Assembly: GCF_004339675.1 (NCBI RefSeq)
Contig: NZ_SLVM01000014.1
Span: 41,187-105,186 of the forward strand
Reading direction: 5' to 3'
Length of the DNA stretch: 64,000 bases
From: Rhodovulum steppense
GTDB lineage: Bacteria > Pseudomonadota > Alphaproteobacteria > Rhodobacterales > Rhodobacteraceae
Within the stretch, counting starts at the first letter, position 1. Every line of letters starts with the position of its first letter. A program made the translations under genes and the position numbers. The notes under the pieces are model-generated. The model was given only the letters and a program-made list of their open reading frames with translations. It was not told the origin of the DNA and did no database searches. This document shows positions 27,483 through 35,434 of the stretch, in pieces.

Positions 27483-28718
27483 ATGGCATTCACGCTTGTC
27501 GCGCTGGGGCTTGCCGCGGCGATCGCGGTGCTGCTCGCCATGACGCTGGTCCGCAGCCGGGCTGCGGGCATCCCGGCGGCGGCCTATGACCTGCAGGTCT
27601 ATCGCGAGCAGTTGCGCGAGGTCGAGCGCGACCTGGCCCGCGGCGTCATCACCGCCGACGAGGCCGAGCGCATCCGCATCGAGGTCTCGCGCCGGGTGCT
27701 GGAGGCCGACCGCAAGCTCAAGGCCCGGACGAGCGCCTCGGAGGCGCCGAAGACGGCGAGTCTCGTCATCGGGGCAGGACTTGTCGCGATGTTGCTGGGC
27801 GGCACCTGGGGCGTTTACCGCGTGATCGGGGCACCGGGCTATCCCGACCAGCCGATGGCCGCGCGCATCGCCCAGGCGGCCGAGTTCCGGGCGAACCGGA
27901 TGGGCCAGGCCGAGGCCGAGGAGGCCGCGCCGCCGATCCCGGTGCCCGCGCCCGAGCCGCAGCACCTGGACCTGGTCGAGCGGCTGCGGGAGGTGGTCGC
28001 CGAACGCGGCGACGATCTGCGCGGGTTTCTGCTGCTGGCCCGCAACGAGGCCGCGCTGGGCAATTTCCGCGCCGCCTATGCCGCGCAATCCCGCGCCATC
28101 GAACTGAAGGAGGGCCGCGCCAGCGCCGAGGACCATGCCACCATGGCCGACATGATGGTGCTGGCCGCGGGCGGCTATGTCTCGCCCGAAGCCGAGGCGG
28201 TGCTGGAAAACGCGCTGAACCGCGATCCGCGGAACGGCACCGCGCTCTATTACTGGGGGCTGATGCATATCCAGACCGGACGGCCCGACATCGCCTTCCG
28301 GGTCTGGCGCGAGCTTCTGTCGGTCTCGCAGCCGGACGATCCCTGGCTTGCGCCGGTGCATTCCCAGATCCGCGACCTGGCGTGGTTCGCGGGCGATGAC
28401 GACTACACCCCGCCGCCGCTGCCGCAGGCCGGTCCCCTGCGCGGCCCCTCGGCCGAGGATATCGAGGCTTCTGCCGGGCTGACGGCGGAACAGCGCCGGG
28501 ACATGATCGTCGGCATGGTGGCGGGCCTGTCCGACCGGCTGGCCAACCAGGGCGGCAGCCCCGAGGAATGGGCACAACTGATCCGCGCGCTGGGCATGCT
28601 GGGCGATACCGAGCAGGCCGCCGGGATCTGGGCCGAGGCGCAGCAGGTCTTCGCCCCGCATCCGCAGGCGCTGGACACCGTGCGCGCGGCCGCCATCGCG
28701 GCGGGCGTGGCCGAGTGA
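27483..28718 (+). CDS. ccmI: Cytochrome c maturation protein CcmI
   Basis: Inner-membrane chaperone that holds apocytochrome c for haem attachment. 411 residues. Two N-terminal membrane helices (about 1-22 and 95-115) flank a cytoplasmic loop containing the leucine-zipper-like VYREQLREVERDLARGVITADEAERIRIEVSRR in two parts, and the periplasmic portion from about 140 carries TPR-like repeats (FLLLARNEAALGNFRAAY, GTALYYWGLMHIQTG). No other ccm gene is adjacent, as often in Rhodobacterales. The ATG at 27483 was chosen; the upstream extension lies in the divergent soxB leader. Its stop overlaps the ruvX GTG start. Confidence 0.92.
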   Translation: MAFTLVALGLAAAIAVLLAMTLVRSRAAGIPAAAYDLQVYREQLREVERDLARGVITADEAERIRIEVSRRVLEADRKLKARTSASEAPKTASLVIGAGLVAMLLGGTWGVYRVIGAPGYPDQPMAARIAQAAEFRANRMGQAEAEEAAPPIPVPAPEPQHLDLVERLREVVAERGDDLRGFLLLARNEAALGNFRAAYAAQSRAIELKEGRASAEDHATMADMMVLAAGGYVSPEAEAVLENALNRDPRNGTALYYWGLMHIQTGRPDIAFRVWRELLSVSQPDDPWLAPVHSQIRDLAWFAGDDDYTPPPLPQAGPLRGPSAEDIEASAGLTAEQRRDMIVGMVAGLSDRLANQGGSPEEWAQLIRALGMLGDTEQAAGIWAEAQQVFAPHPQALDTVRAAAIAAGVAE

Positions 28719-29194
28719 GCGTCTTCGACAGCGCCGAGAGCTTCGCCGCCGCCCTGCCCGAACGCGGCGCGCTGGTGGGGCTGGATTTCGGGGAAAAGAC
28801 CATCGGCGTGGCGGTTTCGGACGGGCTGCGCTCGGTCGCAAGCCCGCTGGAAACGATCCGGCGCAGCAAGTTCACCCAGGATGCCGCCCGCCTGCTCGAG
28901 ATCGCGGCGGGGCGCTCTGCCGGAGGGCTTCTGCTCGGCCTGCCGCGCAACATGGATGGCAGCGAGGGGCCGCGCTGCCAGTCGACGCGGGCCTTCGCGC
29001 GCAACCTGTCGCGGCTGACGGACCTGCCCATCGGCTTCTGGGACGAGCGGCTCTCGACCGTGGCGGCCGAACGCGCGCTGCTCGAGGCCGACACCTCGCG
29101 CAAGCGCCGCGCCGAAGTGATTGACCATGTCGCGGCGGGCTATATCCTGCAAGGGTTCCTCGACCGCCTGCGCCATCTGAAGGACGCGCCATGA
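28715..29194 (+). CDS. ruvX: Putative Holliday junction resolvase / pre-16S rRNA nuclease (YqgF)
   Basis: A 159-residue RNase-H-fold nuclease; family members process the 5' end of 16S rRNA and have been proposed to cut Holliday junctions. Motifs are GLDFGEKTIGVAVSD (first catalytic Asp), GGLLLGLPRNMDGSEGPRC, the Glu in FWDERLSTVAAE, and IDHVAAGYILQGFLD (final Asp). The start is a GTG overlapping the ccmI stop as GTGA, so it is coupled to ccmI; there is no ATG in a suitable place. Its stop in turn overlaps the next ATG. Confidence 0.9.
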   Translation: MSVFDSAESFAAALPERGALVGLDFGEKTIGVAVSDGLRSVASPLETIRRSKFTQDAARLLEIAAGRSAGGLLLGLPRNMDGSEGPRCQSTRAFARNLSRLTDLPIGFWDERLSTVAAERALLEADTSRKRRAEVIDHVAAGYILQGFLDRLRHLKDAP

Positions 29195-29418
29195 GCGAAG
29201 ACCGCCCCGCCCGCGTCGATGGCGCCATCGAAAGCCCCTGCACAAGGGTCTGCGTGGTCGACCGCGACAGCCGCCTGTGCACCGGCTGCATGCGCTCGAT
29301 CGACGAGATCGCCGCCTGGACGCGGATGCGCCCCGAGGACCGACGCCGGATCATGGCCGACCTGCCCGCGCGGCGCGGCCGCCTCGGCCTGCCGCCCGCC
29401 CTGTCCGGCCCCTCCTGA
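29191..29418 (+). CDS. DUF1289 family cysteine-rich protein
   Basis: A 75-residue protein with the DUF1289 pattern SPCTRVCVVDRDSRLCTGCMRSIDEIAAWTRM in two overlapping pieces: four cysteines (C-x3-C, then C-x2-C) that probably bind a metal, followed by the conserved ExxxW. Function unknown. It overlaps the ruvX stop by 4 bases (ATGA), so ccmI-ruvX-DUF1289 is one tightly packed unit. Normal family length. Confidence 0.85.
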   Translation: MSEDRPARVDGAIESPCTRVCVVDRDSRLCTGCMRSIDEIAAWTRMRPEDRRRIMADLPARRGRLGLPPALSGPS

Positions 29419-29430
29419 AAAGGCGCCCCC

Positions 29431-29455
29431 TGCTTCTTCTTGGCCCAAATACCCC
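29431..29455 (+). repeat. Intergenic 25-bp repeat, copy 1
   Basis: A 25-bp stretch (TGCTTCTTCTTGGCC then CAAATACCCC) directly downstream of the DUF1289 gene. A copy with one mismatch sits in opposite orientation at 35387-35411. Both lie between converging genes and beside GC-rich hairpins, so they may take part in transcript ends. Confidence 0.7.
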
Positions 29456-29474
29456 GGGGGGAGTCCGCAAGGAC

Positions 29475-29491
29475 GGGGGGCAGCGCCCCCC
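29475..29491. terminator. GC hairpin between convergent genes
   Basis: GGGGGGC and GCCCCCC form a 7-bp stem with a 3-base loop between the DUF1289 gene and aroB, which converge. There is no proper T-run, so termination would be weak or factor-assisted. Part of the same intergenic block as the 25-bp repeat. Confidence 0.45.
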
Positions 29492-29519
29492 TTGCGCCCT
29501 CACCGCCCGCCAGACCCCG

Positions 29520-30647
29520 TCAGGCCCGGCGCACGGCCAGCGCGTCGTCCAGCATCGCGCGCAACAGCCCCGCATCGACATCCGAAGTAACGAAGGCCTG
29601 CCCGATCCCGCGGGCCAGGACGAAACGCAGCCGCCCGTCCTGAACCTTCTTGTCCTGCGCCATCAACCCGATCAGCGCGTCGGCATGGGGCAGGTCGCCG
29701 GGAATGTCGGCCAGGTCCGTCTTCATCCCCATAGCCGCCAGATGCGCACGCACGCGGGAGGGCTCTTCCTGCGCACACAGCCCCATCCGGGCCGACAGTT
29801 CGAAGGCCAGCGCGCAGCCGATCGCCACGCCCTCGCCATGCAGCAGGCGGTCGGAATAGCCGGTCGCGGCCTCCAGCGCATGGCAGAAGGTATGGCCGAG
29901 GTTAAGCAACGCGCGTTCGCCCTGTTCGGTCTCGTCGCGCTCGACGATGCCCGCCTTCATCTCGCAGGACCGCCGCACCGCATGGATGCGCGCGGCCAGG
30001 TCGCCCGCGGCCAGCGCGGGGCCATTCTCCTCCAGCCAGTCGAAGAAGGCCGCGTCGCCCAGAAGGCCGTATTTCACCACCTCGCCATAGCCGGCCAGGA
30101 AATCGCGGCGCGGCAGCGTGTCCAGCACGCCGGTATCGGCCAGCACAAGGCTCGGCTGGTGGAAGGCGCCGATCAGGTTCTTGCCGAGGGGGGAATTGAT
30201 CCCGGTCTTGCCGCCCACGGAACTGTCGACCTGCGCCAGCAGCGTGGTCGGCACCTGCACGAAGCGCACGCCCCGGCGCAGGACGGCCGCCGCAAAGCCC
30301 GCCAGATCGCCGATCACGCCGCCGCCCAGCGCCACCACCATGCCGCCGCGCTCGACCTTCTGCTCGATCAGCCATTCCACCCCGCGCGAGAACTGCGCCC
30401 AGCCCTTGGTCGCCTCGCCGGGCGGCAGGGCCAGCGCCGGGGCCTCGATGCCCGCGGCGGCCAGCCCCGCGCGAAAGGTATCCAGATGCAGGGCGGCGAC
30501 GGTCTCGTCAGTCAGGATCGCGACGCGGGGACGGGTCAGCAGCGGGCCGATCTCCGCGCCCGCGCGCGCGATCAGGCCGGGGCCGATGCGGATGTCGTAG
30601 GCGCGCCCCGGCAGGGCCACATGCACGGTTTCAACGGTCTCGCTCAC
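29520..30647 (-). CDS. aroB: 3-dehydroquinate synthase
   Basis: Converts DAHP to 3-dehydroquinate, second step of the shikimate pathway, using NAD and a divalent metal. 375 residues. Signatures are VALGGGVIGDLAGFAAAVLRRG, the VPTTLLAQVDSSVGGKTGIN block, YGEVVKYGLL and the metal-ligand region LNLGHTFCHALEAATGY with LLHGEGVAIG. It overlaps aroK by 4 bases and is translated from the same message, a classic aroK-aroB pair. Confidence 0.97.
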   Translation of the reverse strand: MSETVETVHVALPGRAYDIRIGPGLIARAGAEIGPLLTRPRVAILTDETVAALHLDTFRAGLAAAGIEAPALALPPGEATKGWAQFSRGVEWLIEQKVERGGMVVALGGGVIGDLAGFAAAVLRRGVRFVQVPTTLLAQVDSSVGGKTGINSPLGKNLIGAFHQPSLVLADTGVLDTLPRRDFLAGYGEVVKYGLLGDAAFFDWLEENGPALAAGDLAARIHAVRRSCEMKAGIVERDETEQGERALLNLGHTFCHALEAATGYSDRLLHGEGVAIGCALAFELSARMGLCAQEEPSRVRAHLAAMGMKTDLADIPGDLPHADALIGLMAQDKKVQDGRLRFVLARGIGQAFVTSDVDAGLLRAMLDDALAVRRA

Positions 30648-31189
30648 ATCCCCTCCAGCACGTCGGGCCGGGTGCGGAGCGCGTCCAGCACCTTGTCGGC
30701 CATGTCCTCGATCGAATAGCGCGGGTCGGCCTTCACCACCAGATCCGCCAGTGCGTAGAAGGGCTTGCGCTCGTCATAGAGCCGCGCCAGCGTGCCGCGG
30801 GGATCGGCGGTCTGCAACAGCGGCCGCGTCGCCTTGTGCCGCACCCGGTTCCACAACAGGTCCAGATCGGCATCGAGCCAGACCGAAACGCCGCGCGCCG
30901 AGATCGCGGCGCGGTTCACCTCGGACAGGAAGGCGCCGCCGCCGGTCGACAGCACCCCGGGCGGGCCGTCCAGCAGGCGGGCGATCACCTGCGACTCGCG
31001 GGCGCGGAAGAACGCCTCGCCGTCGCGGGCGAAGATCTCGGCGATGCTCATGTTGGCGGCCGCGACGATCTCGGCATCCGAATCGCGGAAGGGCACGTCC
31101 AGCTTTCTGGCCAGCGCCGTGCCGACCGCGGTCTTGCCCGCGCCCATCAGCCCGACAAGGGCGATGGTTTTCTTCAGCCTTGCGCCCAC
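30644..31189 (-). CDS. aroK: Shikimate kinase
   Basis: Phosphorylates shikimate at the 3-hydroxyl. 181 residues with the P-loop GLMGAGKT at 13-20, the shikimate-binding DSDAEI and STGGGAF, and RPLLQTADP in the lid region. I place the start at a GTG (31189) because GGGAGG lies nine bases before it and the product then begins MGARLKKTIALVG, the family N-terminus; an upstream in-frame TTG at 31231 would add 14 residues. Overlaps aroB by 4 bases (ATGA). Confidence 0.93.
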   Translation of the reverse strand: MGARLKKTIALVGLMGAGKTAVGTALARKLDVPFRDSDAEIVAAANMSIAEIFARDGEAFFRARESQVIARLLDGPPGVLSTGGGAFLSEVNRAAISARGVSVWLDADLDLLWNRVRHKATRPLLQTADPRGTLARLYDERKPFYALADLVVKADPRYSIEDMADKVLDALRTRPDVLEGM

Positions 31190-31311
31190 TTCAGGCGACC
31201 TCCCGCCAAGTTGTGCCCTGCGGCCCTTCAATGGCGTGAACTCCCCGGAAATGCCAGTTATAATCGAGCCAAAGCGGGTTACGCGCGGACCAAAACGGAA
31301 GGCAGGGCAGG

Positions 31312-31446
31312 ATGTTGCGGCTTCTCAAGGTGTTGGTTTTTCTGGTCGTCGTCGGATTCGTCGGGTTGGTCGGCTTTGCCTATCTGGGCGATCTGACACC
31401 CGACCAGACGGTGGTGAGCGAAAGCCTGACGCTCGATGTGGACTAG
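31312..31446 (+). CDS. 44-residue single-span membrane peptide
   Basis: A short gene beginning with ATG at 31312 after an AGGGCAGG ribosome site and ending with TAG at 31446. The product has a basic start (MLRLLKVL), one strongly hydrophobic span (VFLVVVGFVGLVGFAYLGDL) and a short acidic tail ending LDVD. It lies four bases before the secreted unknown protein and reads as the first gene of a unit leading to xerD. Topology should be N-in with a periplasmic tail. No function known to me. The start, spacing and hydrophobic pattern make it more than a chance frame. Confidence 0.7.
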   Translation: MLRLLKVLVFLVVVGFVGLVGFAYLGDLTPDQTVVSESLTLDVD

Positions 31447-31450
31447 GACG

Positions 31451-32977
31451 ATGCGCCCGCTGGCCGTTCTGGCGGTGGCCTGGGCCGCCGCGAGCGGGCC
31501 GGTGCGCGCCGAACCGCCGCTGTCGGCGATCGACTGGCTGTCGGACTCGGTGACCGATCCGGCGGTGCGCACGGTGCCGCCCGCGCTGAGCCCCGGACCC
31601 GGCACCGAGACGATCGAGGTGCAACCGCTGGCCGGGATCAGTGTCGATGCGGTGGGCCTGTTGCCCGCGCAAGTCACAGGGCTGCCGCGCGATCTGTGGG
31701 GGCCGGGGCGGCCCGAGGAGATCGCCCGTGCGATCCGGGCCGAGCGGGTGGACACGCTGCCCGCGGTTCAGGCGCTGCTGCTGACGCTGCTGCTGGCAGA
31801 GCTTGACCCGCCCGCGGCGATGCGGCCGGGCGAGGATGGGCTGGTGCTGCTGGCGCGGCTGGACAAGCTGCTGGACCTGGGGGCGCTGGACCAGGCGCAG
31901 GCGCTGGTGGAACGCGCGGGGCCGACCGATCCGGAACTGTTCCGCCGCTGGTTCGACATCTCGCTTCTGACGGGACAGGAGGATCGCGCCTGCGCGGCGA
32001 TGCGCCTGACGCCCGATGTCGCGCCGACCTTTCCGACGCGGGTGTTCTGCCTTGCCCGGCGCGGCGACTGGAATGCCGCCGCGCTGACGCTGGAGACGGC
32101 GCGCGCGCTCGGTTATGTCACCGACGAGGAGGACGCGCTGCTGGCGCGCTTTCTCGACCCCGAACTGGCCGAGATCGGCGAGCCCCTACCCGCCCCCTCG
32201 CGCCCCAGCCCGCTGATCTTCCGCATGCGCGAGGCGGTGGGCGAACCGCTGGGCACGGTGACGCTGCCGCTGGCCTTTGCACGGTCCGACCTGCGCACGA
32301 ATGCAGGATGGAAGGCGCGGATCGAGGCGGCCGAGCGGCTGGCACGCACCGGGGCGCTGGCACCCAACCAGTTGCTGGGCATCTGGACCGAGCGCAAGCC
32401 CGCCGCCTCGGGCGGGATGTGGGGCCGCGTGGCCGCGTTGCAGGAGTTCGACGTGGCGATGATCGCAGGCCAGCCCGGTCCCGTGGCCGCAGCGCTGGCG
32501 CCCGCCTGGGAGGCGATGCTGGCCGCCGAACTGGAAATGCCCTTTGCCCAGCTTTACGGCGCGCGGCTGGCCCGGCTGGGGCTGCCCGGCGAGGCGGGCG
32601 CGCTGGCCTTCCGGATCGGTTTGATGACCGAGGAATACGAGGCCGTCGCGCTCGCGCGCGAGCCGGTCTCCGACGAGGAACGGCTGCTGATCGGGATCGC
32701 CACGGGCGCGACCGAGGGGCTGGAGCCGCCCGATGCGCTGGGCGCGGCGCTGATCGAGGGGTTCACCGCGAGCGCCCCCGGCCCGGCCGAGGCGCGGCTG
32801 CTGGCCGAGGCGCGTCTGGGTGAGGCGATCCTGAGCGCGATCGACCTGATCACCGACGGGGCACGCGGCAATCTGGGCGAGGTCACGCGGGCGCTTGCGC
32901 TGATGCGGCGGCTGGGGCTGGAATCGGTCGCCCGTCAGAGCGCGCTGCAACTAATGCTGCTGGAGCGGCGGGGATGA
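31451..32977 (+). CDS. Exported protein of unknown function, alpha-helical repeats
   Basis: A 508-residue protein with a clear signal peptide (PLAVLAVAWAAASGPVRAEPP) and then a Leu/Ala/Glu-rich body that looks like consecutive helical hairpins, similar in texture to TPR or Sel1-type solenoids (LLARLDKLLDLGALDQAQALVERAG, VFCLARRGDWNAAALTLETARALG). No catalytic motif seen. The ATG at 31451 was chosen over a GTG five codons earlier because it is followed directly by the signal sequence. The stop overlaps the xerD start by 4 bases. Rhodobacteraceae often have such a protein next to xerD; its role is unknown. Confidence 0.75.
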   Translation: MRPLAVLAVAWAAASGPVRAEPPLSAIDWLSDSVTDPAVRTVPPALSPGPGTETIEVQPLAGISVDAVGLLPAQVTGLPRDLWGPGRPEEIARAIRAERVDTLPAVQALLLTLLLAELDPPAAMRPGEDGLVLLARLDKLLDLGALDQAQALVERAGPTDPELFRRWFDISLLTGQEDRACAAMRLTPDVAPTFPTRVFCLARRGDWNAAALTLETARALGYVTDEEDALLARFLDPELAEIGEPLPAPSRPSPLIFRMREAVGEPLGTVTLPLAFARSDLRTNAGWKARIEAAERLARTGALAPNQLLGIWTERKPAASGGMWGRVAALQEFDVAMIAGQPGPVAAALAPAWEAMLAAELEMPFAQLYGARLARLGLPGEAGALAFRIGLMTEEYEAVALAREPVSDEERLLIGIATGATEGLEPPDALGAALIEGFTASAPGPAEARLLAEARLGEAILSAIDLITDGARGNLGEVTRALALMRRLGLESVARQSALQLMLLERRG

Positions 32978-33909
32978 GCGGGGACGCGCTGCGCTGGATC
33001 GCGACCTTCCTGGAGGCGCAGGCCGCCGAGAAGGACGCCGCGACCAACACGCAACTGGCCTATGCCCGCGACCTGCGCGATTTCGCCGGATGGCTGGACC
33101 GGCGGGGGCTGGCCTTCGAGGGCGTGAGCGAGCGCGACATCACCGCCTATCTGGTCGCCTGCGAGGCCCAGGGGCTGGCACTGGCCACACGCGCGCGGCG
33201 GCTGTCGGCGATAAAGCAACTCTTCCGATTTGCCTATGACGAGGGCTGGCGCGGCGACAACCCGGCCTTGCAGATCAAGGGGCCGGGCAAGGCGCGGCGG
33301 CTGCCGAAGACGCTGAGCCATGACGAGGTGGACCGTCTGCTGGCGGCGGCCGAAGCCTCGCCGCGCGATGCGCGGCGAAATGCCTGCCTCGTGCAACTGC
33401 TTTACGCGACGGGGATGCGGGTGAGCGAACTGGTCTCGCTGCCGGTGTCCAGCGCACGGGGGGATCCGCGGATGCTGCTGATCCGGGGCAAGGGCGGCAG
33501 GGAGCGGATGGTGCCGCTGTCGCGGCCTGCGCGCGCGGCGCTCGCCGACTGGCTGGGCGACCGCGACGCGACCGAGGCGGCGGCGCGCGCCCAGGGGAGA
33601 GTGGCCAGCCGGTTCCTGTTTCCCTCGCGCGGGCGGCTGGGACATCTGACGCGGCACCGGTTCCATTCGCTGATCAAGGAGATCGCGGTGGCGGGCGGCA
33701 TCGACCCGGGCAAGGTGACGCCGCACACGTTGCGCCATGCCTTCGCGACGCATCTGCTGGCTGGCGGCGCGGATCTGCGCTCGATCCAGGCGCTGCTGGG
33801 CCATGCGGATGTCTCGACCACCGAGATCTATACCCATGTGCTGGACGAGCGGCTGCGCGCGCTGGTGCTGGAGCATCACCCGCTGGCCCGCGGGACGGAC
33901 GCGACTTGA
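32974..33909 (+). CDS. xerD: Tyrosine recombinase XerD
   Basis: Resolves chromosome dimers at dif together with XerC, under FtsK control. 311 residues. N-terminal SAM-like core-binding domain (about 5-95) and C-terminal catalytic domain with R149 (TGMRVSELVSLP), K173 (RGKGGRER), H251 and R254 (HTLRHAFATHLL), H277 (LLGHADVSTT) and the nucleophile Y286 (EIYTHV). All catalytic residues are present. XerD rather than XerC is favoured by the neighbourhood next to aroK-aroB, common in this group. Starts inside the stop of the preceding gene (ATGA). Confidence 0.93.
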   Translation: MSGDALRWIATFLEAQAAEKDAATNTQLAYARDLRDFAGWLDRRGLAFEGVSERDITAYLVACEAQGLALATRARRLSAIKQLFRFAYDEGWRGDNPALQIKGPGKARRLPKTLSHDEVDRLLAAAEASPRDARRNACLVQLLYATGMRVSELVSLPVSSARGDPRMLLIRGKGGRERMVPLSRPARAALADWLGDRDATEAAARAQGRVASRFLFPSRGRLGHLTRHRFHSLIKEIAVAGGIDPGKVTPHTLRHAFATHLLAGGADLRSIQALLGHADVSTTEIYTHVLDERLRALVLEHHPLARGTDAT

Positions 33910-33976
33910 ACCGGGGGCCGTCGCGGCCCATAACTTGGGACGATGATCCTAGACGATCAGTCCGACAGAGAGAGCG

Positions 33977-35284
33977 ATGGAAAGCCCTGCCCCGCTGCTT
34001 GACGCAGCCTTCTTCGCGACGATTGCCGCCATCGTTCTGCTGCTGTTGCTGTCGGCCTTCTTCTCGGGGTCCGAAACCGCGCTGACCGCGGCCTCGCGCG
34101 GCAAGCTGCGGGCGCGGGCGGATCGGGGCGACCGGGGCGCGGAGCGGGCGCTGGAGATCACCGAGGACAACGAGCGGCTGATCGGCTCGGTGCTGCTGGG
34201 CAACAACATGGTCAACATCCTGGCCGCCTCGCTGGCCACCGCGCTGTTCACGCGGCTGTTCGGCGAATCCGGCGTGGCGCTGGCGACACTGGTGATGACG
34301 CTGCTGGTGCTGATTTTCGCCGAGGTGCTGCCCAAGACCTATGCGATCACCAATGCCGAGACGGCCGCCGCGCGGGTCTCGCCGGTGATCCGACTGGTGA
34401 TCCTGGTCTTCTCGCCCGTCGTCTCGGCGGTGCGCGCGCTGGTCCGGCTGCTGCTGGCGGCCTTCGGGGTGCGCACCGATCCCGACAGCCATATCCTGGC
34501 CGTGCGCGAGGAGATCGCGGGGGCGCTGCAACTGGGCCATTCCGAGGGGCTGGTCGAGAAGGAGGATCGCGACCGCATCCTGGGCGCGCTGGATCTGGGC
34601 GAGCGGACGGTCGAGGAGATCATGCTGCACCGCTCGAAGATCGAGATGATCGACGCCGACCTGCCGCCCGAGGAAATCCTGTCGCGCGCGCTGGACAGCA
34701 CGCATACGCGGCTGCCGCTGTTCCGTGGCGATCCCGAGAACATCGTCGGCGTGATCCATGCCAAGGACCTGTTGCGCGCGATGGACCGGCTGTTGCGCGG
34801 GCCCGATGCCAGCGCCGAGAAGCTGAAGGAATTCCGGGCACTCGATGTGGCGCGCAAGCCCTATTTCGTGCCCGAGACCACGACGCTGGACGACCAGATG
34901 CGGGAATTCCTGCGCCGCCACAGCCATTTCGCGCTGGTGGTGGACGAATATGGTGCGCTGCGGGGGCTGATCACGCTGGAGGACATCCTGGAGGAGATCG
35001 TGGGCGAGATCACCGACGAGTTCGACCTGGATGCCGAGCACCCGCTGCGCGAGACCGAGGATGGCACGGTGCTGGTCGACGGGGCGATGACGATCCGCGA
35101 CCTGAACCGGGCGATGGACTGGGCGCTGCCGGACGAGGAGGCGAACACGATCGCGGGGCTGGTGATCCACGAGGCGCAGTCGATCCCGACCCAGGGGCAG
35201 GTGTTTTCCTTCCACGGCTTCCGTTTCGAGGTGTTGCAGCGCCAGGCCAACCGGATCACGCGGCTGAAGATCCGGCCGTTGTGA
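33977..35284 (+). CDS. CorC/HlyC-type membrane protein with CNNM, CBS pair and CorC domains
   Basis: A 435-residue inner-membrane protein. The N-terminal CNNM domain (about 10-150) has four hydrophobic stretches with FFSGSETALTAASRGKLR and IFAEVLPKTYAI; a CBS pair follows (about 205-340, with HTRLPLFRGDPENIVGVIHAKDLL and LVVDEYGALRGLITLEDILEEIVGEI), then a C-terminal CorC_HlyC domain (about 350-432). Relatives are tied to magnesium or cobalt efflux and resistance. It follows xerD by 67 bp; its 3' end faces the HerA-like gene across a 150-bp intergenic block. Confidence 0.92.
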   Translation: MESPAPLLDAAFFATIAAIVLLLLLSAFFSGSETALTAASRGKLRARADRGDRGAERALEITEDNERLIGSVLLGNNMVNILAASLATALFTRLFGESGVALATLVMTLLVLIFAEVLPKTYAITNAETAAARVSPVIRLVILVFSPVVSAVRALVRLLLAAFGVRTDPDSHILAVREEIAGALQLGHSEGLVEKEDRDRILGALDLGERTVEEIMLHRSKIEMIDADLPPEEILSRALDSTHTRLPLFRGDPENIVGVIHAKDLLRAMDRLLRGPDASAEKLKEFRALDVARKPYFVPETTTLDDQMREFLRRHSHFALVVDEYGALRGLITLEDILEEIVGEITDEFDLDAEHPLRETEDGTVLVDGAMTIRDLNRAMDWALPDEEANTIAGLVIHEAQSIPTQGQVFSFHGFRFEVLQRQANRITRLKIRPL

Positions 35285-35356
35285 GGGATAGCCGGGGGCG
35301 GCTCCCGCCCCCGGCCGACGCGGGGCTTGCGCCCCGCTTGTCCGGGGTTGGGCGTG

Positions 35357-35377
35357 GCGCCCGGCAGAGCCGGGCGC
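35357..35377. terminator. GC hairpin between convergent genes
   Basis: GCGCCCGGC and GCCGGGCGC form a perfect 9-bp stem with a 3-base loop, between the CorC-type gene and the HerA-like gene, which converge. A second G/C-rich dyad lies just upstream. No T-run on the plus side; likely a shared 3' end for both genes. Confidence 0.5.
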
Positions 35378-35386
35378 GCCTCCGGC

Positions 35387-35412
35387 GGGGGTATTTCGGC
35401 CAAGAAGAAGCA
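35387..35412 (-). repeat. Intergenic 25-bp repeat, copy 2
   Basis: Read on the minus strand it is TGCTTCTTCTTGGCC then GAAATACCCC, 24 of 25 bases identical to the copy at 29431-29455 but inverted. It lies next to the stop of the HerA-like gene and beside a strong hairpin. See the first copy. Confidence 0.7.
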
Positions 35413-35434
35413 ACGGATTGGCAGGCCGGGCGGA

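Noticed and set aside
28568..28714. Longer ATG-initiated version of ruvX
   Set aside because: The extra 49 codons lie inside ccmI in another frame; the GTG overlapping the ccmI stop fits the family N-terminus.
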